Source of the DNA: Verrucomicrobiota bacterium
GTDB lineage: Bacteria > Verrucomicrobiota > Kiritimatiellia > CAIQIC01 > Lenti-01
Assembly (NCBI GenBank): GCA_003451935.1
Contig: DMJA01000182.1
Coordinates: 1 to 7,446, forward strand
Length of the DNA stretch: 7,446 bases
Direction: 5' to 3'
In this document: one piece after another, positions 4,684 through 7,446 of the stretch
Numbering within the stretch: position 1 is the stretch's first letter
Layout: every line of letters begins with the position of its first letter
Translations under genes and position numbers: made by a program
The notes under the pieces: generated by a model
The model's database searches: none
What the model saw: the letters and a program-made list of their open reading frames with translations, nothing else
Told to the model about the DNA's origin: nothing

Positions 4684-7266
4684 ATGCCTAAAAACAACAT
4701 TCCGATCGACACCACCGGTCTTCCGCAACTGGACGCCGCGCTGACGGGGATTTTGGCGGGCGACAACATTGTCTGGAACGTGGACGATATCGGGCAATAT
4801 CGCAAGCTGGCCGTTCCCTACGCGTTGGCGGCGAAGCGCGACGGGCGCAACCTGGTCTATTTCCGCTTTGCGCGGCACGAGCGCCTGGTGCCGGAGGGAT
4901 TCTGCGAGGAATGCCGCCTGGATCCGGAGGCGGGTTTCGAGGTCTTTCTGCACCAGATCCATGCGGTGATCGGCGACCACGGCCTCGGCGCCTACTATCT
5001 GTTCGACTGCCTGTCGGACCTGGCGACGAACTGGTGTTCGGACGCGATGCTCGGCAACTTCTTCCTGTTGACGTGCCCGTACCTGTACCGGCTCGAGACG
5101 GTGGCCTATTTTGGCTTGCTGCGGGGGCGGCACTCGCGGCTCGCAGTGGATCCAGTGCGCGGCACCACGCAACTGTTCTTCGAAGTGTTCGGCCACGGGG
5201 ACCGGCTCTTCCTGCTCCCGATCAAGACGGAGTTCCGCCACTCGCCCACCATCCACCTGATGCTGGAGTGGGACGGGGCGGACCGGTTTTCCATCGTGCG
5301 ATCGAGCGCGGTGCTGACGCAGGTGATGGGCCGGGTGCTGCCGAGGGCGGCGCGCATCGAAACCTATGGCGACGACGTGGTGCGGCGCGCGGAGGAAATC
5401 GTCCGCGACGGAAAGGCGTCCGGTTCCGAGGCCGAAGCCCTGAAGCGCCGGTTGCTCGGCATGATGGTGACGCGCGACGAATCCATCCTTCCGCTGGTGG
5501 ACACGTATTTCACCCTCGAGGACGTGCTGGACATCCGCTGGCGGCTGGCGGGCACGGGGTTGATCGGCGGCAAGGCGGTGGGCATGCTGCTGGCGCGGAA
5601 GATTGCCGAACGCGAATGCCCCGGCCTGGGCGCGAAGCTGGAGGAGCACGATTCGTTCTACATCGGCTCGGACATTTTCTACTCCTTCCTCGTCCGCAAC
5701 GGCCTGTGGGAAATCCGCGAGAAGCAGCATTCGCCGGACACGTTCCTCGACCACGTGGAGGAGGCGCAGGAGCGCATCCTGAACGGAAAGTTCTCCCATT
5801 TCGAGGTGCGGCTGTTCGAGAAGATGCTGGACTACTTCGGGCAATATCCGGTGATCGTGAGGTCGAGCTCGCTGCTGGAAGACGCCTATGGCAATTCGTT
5901 CGCGGGCAAGTACGACAGCGTGTTCTGCGCGAACCAGGGGCCGCTGGAGGAGCGCCTGCGAGCGTTTCTCGACGCGATCCGGTCGGTCTATGCCAGCAGC
6001 ATGAGCAGCGAAGCGCTGTCCTACCGCGAGCGGCACGGCCTGCTGAAGCGCGACGAGCAGATGGCGCTGCTGGTGATGCGCGTGGCCGGCGAACTGCAAG
6101 GGTCGGCGTTCTATCCGCACCTGGCCGGCGTGGGCTTCTCCTACAACCCCTTCGCGTGGGGGCCGGAGATCGATCCCCGGGCCGGGGTGCTGCGGCTCGT
6201 CTACGGACTGGGCACGCGCGCGGTGGACCGCGTGGACGACGACTATACGCGCGTGGTCGCCCTCAATGCGCCCCTGCGGCGCCCCGAAGGCAGCCTCGAC
6301 GAGATCGTCCGCCATTCGCAGCGCCGGATGGATTTCATGGACCTGGCGTCGGGCCGGCTGGCGTCGGGCGAATTCTCGGAGCTCAGCGTCCGCGCCGAGG
6401 GCGTTCCACTGGATTTGTTCACGACAGAGACGGAGGGGGGAGGGCGGATCCTGACCTTCGACGGACTGCTGACGGACACCGATTTCGTCAAAGAATTCCG
6501 GTTGCTGCTCAAGACGCTCGAGCGCATCTACGGCAAGCCGGTGGATATCGAGTTCGTGGTGAATTTCATGCCCGGCGGGAAGGGCTACATGATCAACCTT
6601 CTGCAATGCCGTCCGTTGCAGGTGCAGGGTACGCACCGCCCGGAGGTGCCGCCGGTGGAGTGCCCGGCGGAGGGCGTGCTGCTGGAGAGCCGTGGCGCGG
6701 TGGTGGGCCACAGCCGCGTGGAACGCCTGGACTGGCTGGTGCTGGTGGTTCCGGAGGTGTACGGCGCGATGCCCGAGCGCGACCGGCACCGGGTCGCGCG
6801 CGCGGTCGGCGAGGTCAACCGCGCGATCGGCGCGCGGGGCGCCACCGCACTCGCGGCTGCGCCAGGGCGCTGGGGCACGCACATGGCCTCGCTCGGCGTG
6901 CCGGTGCGCTTTTCGGAAATCGGCCACATGACCGCCATCTGTGAACTGATGATGATGCACGAGTTCCTGACGCCGGACGTTTCACTCGGCACGCATTTCT
7001 TCGGCGAGTTGGTGGAGATGAACATCCTGTACTTCGCTCTGTTCCCGGGGCGGGCGGGCAACCGGCTCAACCTTGGCGCGACGATGCAGGCGCCGAACCG
7101 TCTCGCGGAACTTGCGCCGGAAGCGGCGGACCAGGCGCAGGTGTTGCGCGCCGTGCGAGCAGACGATTTGACCCCCGACGGCGTCTGGCTGATCGCGGAC
7201 GGAGTGGAGCAGGACGTGGTGGTGACGCTCTGCCCGCCGATGCTGCGCGAGTCCGTCGGCGTGTAG
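4684..7266 (+). CDS. PEP/pyruvate-binding (PPDK_N ATP-grasp) protein with degenerate KaiC-like N-terminus
   Basis: The 860-residue protein has three parts. Residues 11-65 look like the start of a RecA/KaiC-type domain (GLPQLDAALTGILAGDNIVW), but the P-loop is replaced by NVDDIGQYRKL, so ATP binding there is unlikely. Residues about 290-650 form a PPDK_N ATP-grasp domain as in PEP synthase: GGKAVGM (295-301), VRSSSLLED (392-400), GNSFAGKYDSVF (403-414), GVGFSYNPF (482-490), YGLGTRAVDR (507-516), DIEFV (621-625) and LLQCRPLQ (639-646). Residues about 727-790 hold PGRWGTHMASLGVPVRFSEI and GTHFFGELVEMNILYF, also found in other stand-alone PPDK_N proteins. The phosphohistidine swivel domain and the PEP/pyruvate TIM barrel of true PEP synthase are absent, so it cannot carry out that whole reaction. 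The real substrate is unknown. No Shine-Dalgarno precedes the ATG. It lies 30 nt after the ORF6N gene in the same direction. Confidence 0.88.
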   Translation: MPKNNIPIDTTGLPQLDAALTGILAGDNIVWNVDDIGQYRKLAVPYALAAKRDGRNLVYFRFARHERLVPEGFCEECRLDPEAGFEVFLHQIHAVIGDHGLGAYYLFDCLSDLATNWCSDAMLGNFFLLTCPYLYRLETVAYFGLLRGRHSRLAVDPVRGTTQLFFEVFGHGDRLFLLPIKTEFRHSPTIHLMLEWDGADRFSIVRSSAVLTQVMGRVLPRAARIETYGDDVVRRAEEIVRDGKASGSEAEALKRRLLGMMVTRDESILPLVDTYFTLEDVLDIRWRLAGTGLIGGKAVGMLLARKIAERECPGLGAKLEEHDSFYIGSDIFYSFLVRNGLWEIREKQHSPDTFLDHVEEAQERILNGKFSHFEVRLFEKMLDYFGQYPVIVRSSSLLEDAYGNSFAGKYDSVFCANQGPLEERLRAFLDAIRSVYASSMSSEALSYRERHGLLKRDEQMALLVMRVAGELQGSAFYPHLAGVGFSYNPFAWGPEIDPRAGVLRLVYGLGTRAVDRVDDDYTRVVALNAPLRRPEGSLDEIVRHSQRRMDFMDLASGRLASGEFSELSVRAEGVPLDLFTTETEGGGRILTFDGLLTDTDFVKEFRLLLKTLERIYGKPVDIEFVVNFMPGGKGYMINLLQCRPLQVQGTHRPEVPPVECPAEGVLLESRGAVVGHSRVERLDWLVLVVPEVYGAMPERDRHRVARAVGEVNRAIGARGATALAAAPGRWGTHMASLGVPVRFSEIGHMTAICELMMMHEFLTPDVSLGTHFFGELVEMNILYFALFPGRAGNRLNLGATMQAPNRLAELAPEAADQAQVLRAVRADDLTPDGVWLIADGVEQDVVVTLCPPMLRESVGV

Positions 7267-7342
7267 CCTCATTGCAAAGCAGGGTGGGCGCTTGTTCCAG
7301 CATGCCGGAATCTGCAGGCGATGGATTATGACGTAAAAATCC

Positions 7343-7370
7343 AGTCTCGCTTATTATAATAAGCGAGACT
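7343..7370. repeat. Perfect 28-bp palindrome, copy 1
   Basis: AGTCTCGCTTATTA is followed at once by its reverse complement, with no loop. It lies 76 nt after the stop of the PPDK_N gene. The centre TATTATAATA contains overlapping TATAAT hexamers on both strands, but neither has a matching -35. No T-tract follows, so it is not a standard intrinsic terminator, although the transcript would fold strongly. Confidence 0.93.
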
Positions 7371-7420
7371 CGGAATGAATGGTTTTCGAGGGAATACAAG
7401 GGAGTGGAGATCCAATGGCC

Positions 7421-7446
7421 AGTCTCACATATTATAATATGTGAGA
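7421..7446. repeat. Palindrome copy 2, cut by the window end
   Basis: AGTCTCACATATTA is followed by TAATATGTGAGA; two more bases (CT) would complete a 28-bp palindrome identical in design to copy 1. Both copies share AGTCTC, the TATTATAATA centre and GAGACT, and both are preceded by CC. Three positions differ (GCT versus ACA), with the matching changes in the other arm. Start-to-start distance is 78 bp. Confidence 0.9.

Noticed and set aside
4279..6960. A very long minus-strand open frame (893 codons) opposite the ORF6N and PPDK_N genes
   Set aside because: The translation is rich in His, Arg, Gln and Ala with no recognisable domain. It mirrors the GC-rich third positions of the real plus-strand genes, whose motifs are unmistakable.
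7343..7370. Intrinsic terminator for the PPDK_N gene
   Set aside because: The stem is AT-rich at its top with no loop and no T-tract follows; a second similar copy nearby fits a repeat family better.
7415..7444. A nine-codon peptide (MASLTYYNM) after GGAG, ending inside palindrome copy 2
   Set aside because: The Shine-Dalgarno-like GGAG is well placed, but the peptide is set by the palindrome itself, and the window ends there. No evidence supports translation.

Overview
The window is a GC-rich bacterial segment with six genes. The first 1.16 kb and a small upstream gene lie on the minus strand (copA, copZ). Four more genes run on the plus strand (psiE-like, then paaK, an SDR, an ORF6N protein and a PPDK_N-type protein). 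No rRNA, tRNA, CRISPR array or insertion sequence is visible. An anaerobic, Gram-negative-type bacterium fits, because PaaK-type phenylacetate-CoA ligase and CopZ/CopA copper export occur in such organisms, but the phylum cannot be fixed by eye.

Layout. 1-1157 (-): N-terminal half of a Cu(+)-exporting P-type ATPase with two heavy-metal-binding domains, cut by the window edge. 1150-1347 (-): CopZ-type copper chaperone, overlapping copA by 8 nt, behind a strong sigma70-like promoter (1383-1411) that contains an inverted repeat. 1483-1917 (+): PsiE-family four-helix membrane protein, divergent from copZ. 1925-1952: a probable promoter with a 7-bp-arm inverted repeat in its spacer, leading to 2002-3306 (+), phenylacetate-CoA ligase. 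3320-4033 (+): FolM/pteridine-reductase-like SDR. 4030-4653 (+): ORF6N-domain protein, overlapping the SDR by ATGA and carrying a 14-bp-arm hairpin inside its coding sequence. 4684-7266 (+): 860-aa protein with a KaiC-like N-terminus lacking a P-loop, a PPDK_N ATP-grasp domain and a conserved C-terminal region, but no phosphohistidine or PEP-binding domain. 7267-7446: non-coding, with two related perfect palindromes.

The most notable signal is a sharp change of coding style inside paaK. Up to about 2955, valine is mostly GTC (16 GTC, 2 GTT, 6 GTG). From about 2968 to the stop all 13 valines are GTG, and the next gene keeps that style (18 of 22). The switch sits at the most conserved nucleotide-binding motif of the enzyme. 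It also coincides with a change in translation signals: clear Shine-Dalgarno sites before copZ and paaK, none before the SDR and the PPDK_N gene. The left part (copper export, PsiE, 5' paaK) and the right part (3' paaK onward) therefore look like DNA of two origins joined within paaK. The join could be natural homologous recombination or an assembly chimera. The two palindromes at the right end, which differ by matched changes in both arms, are the second signal worth following.
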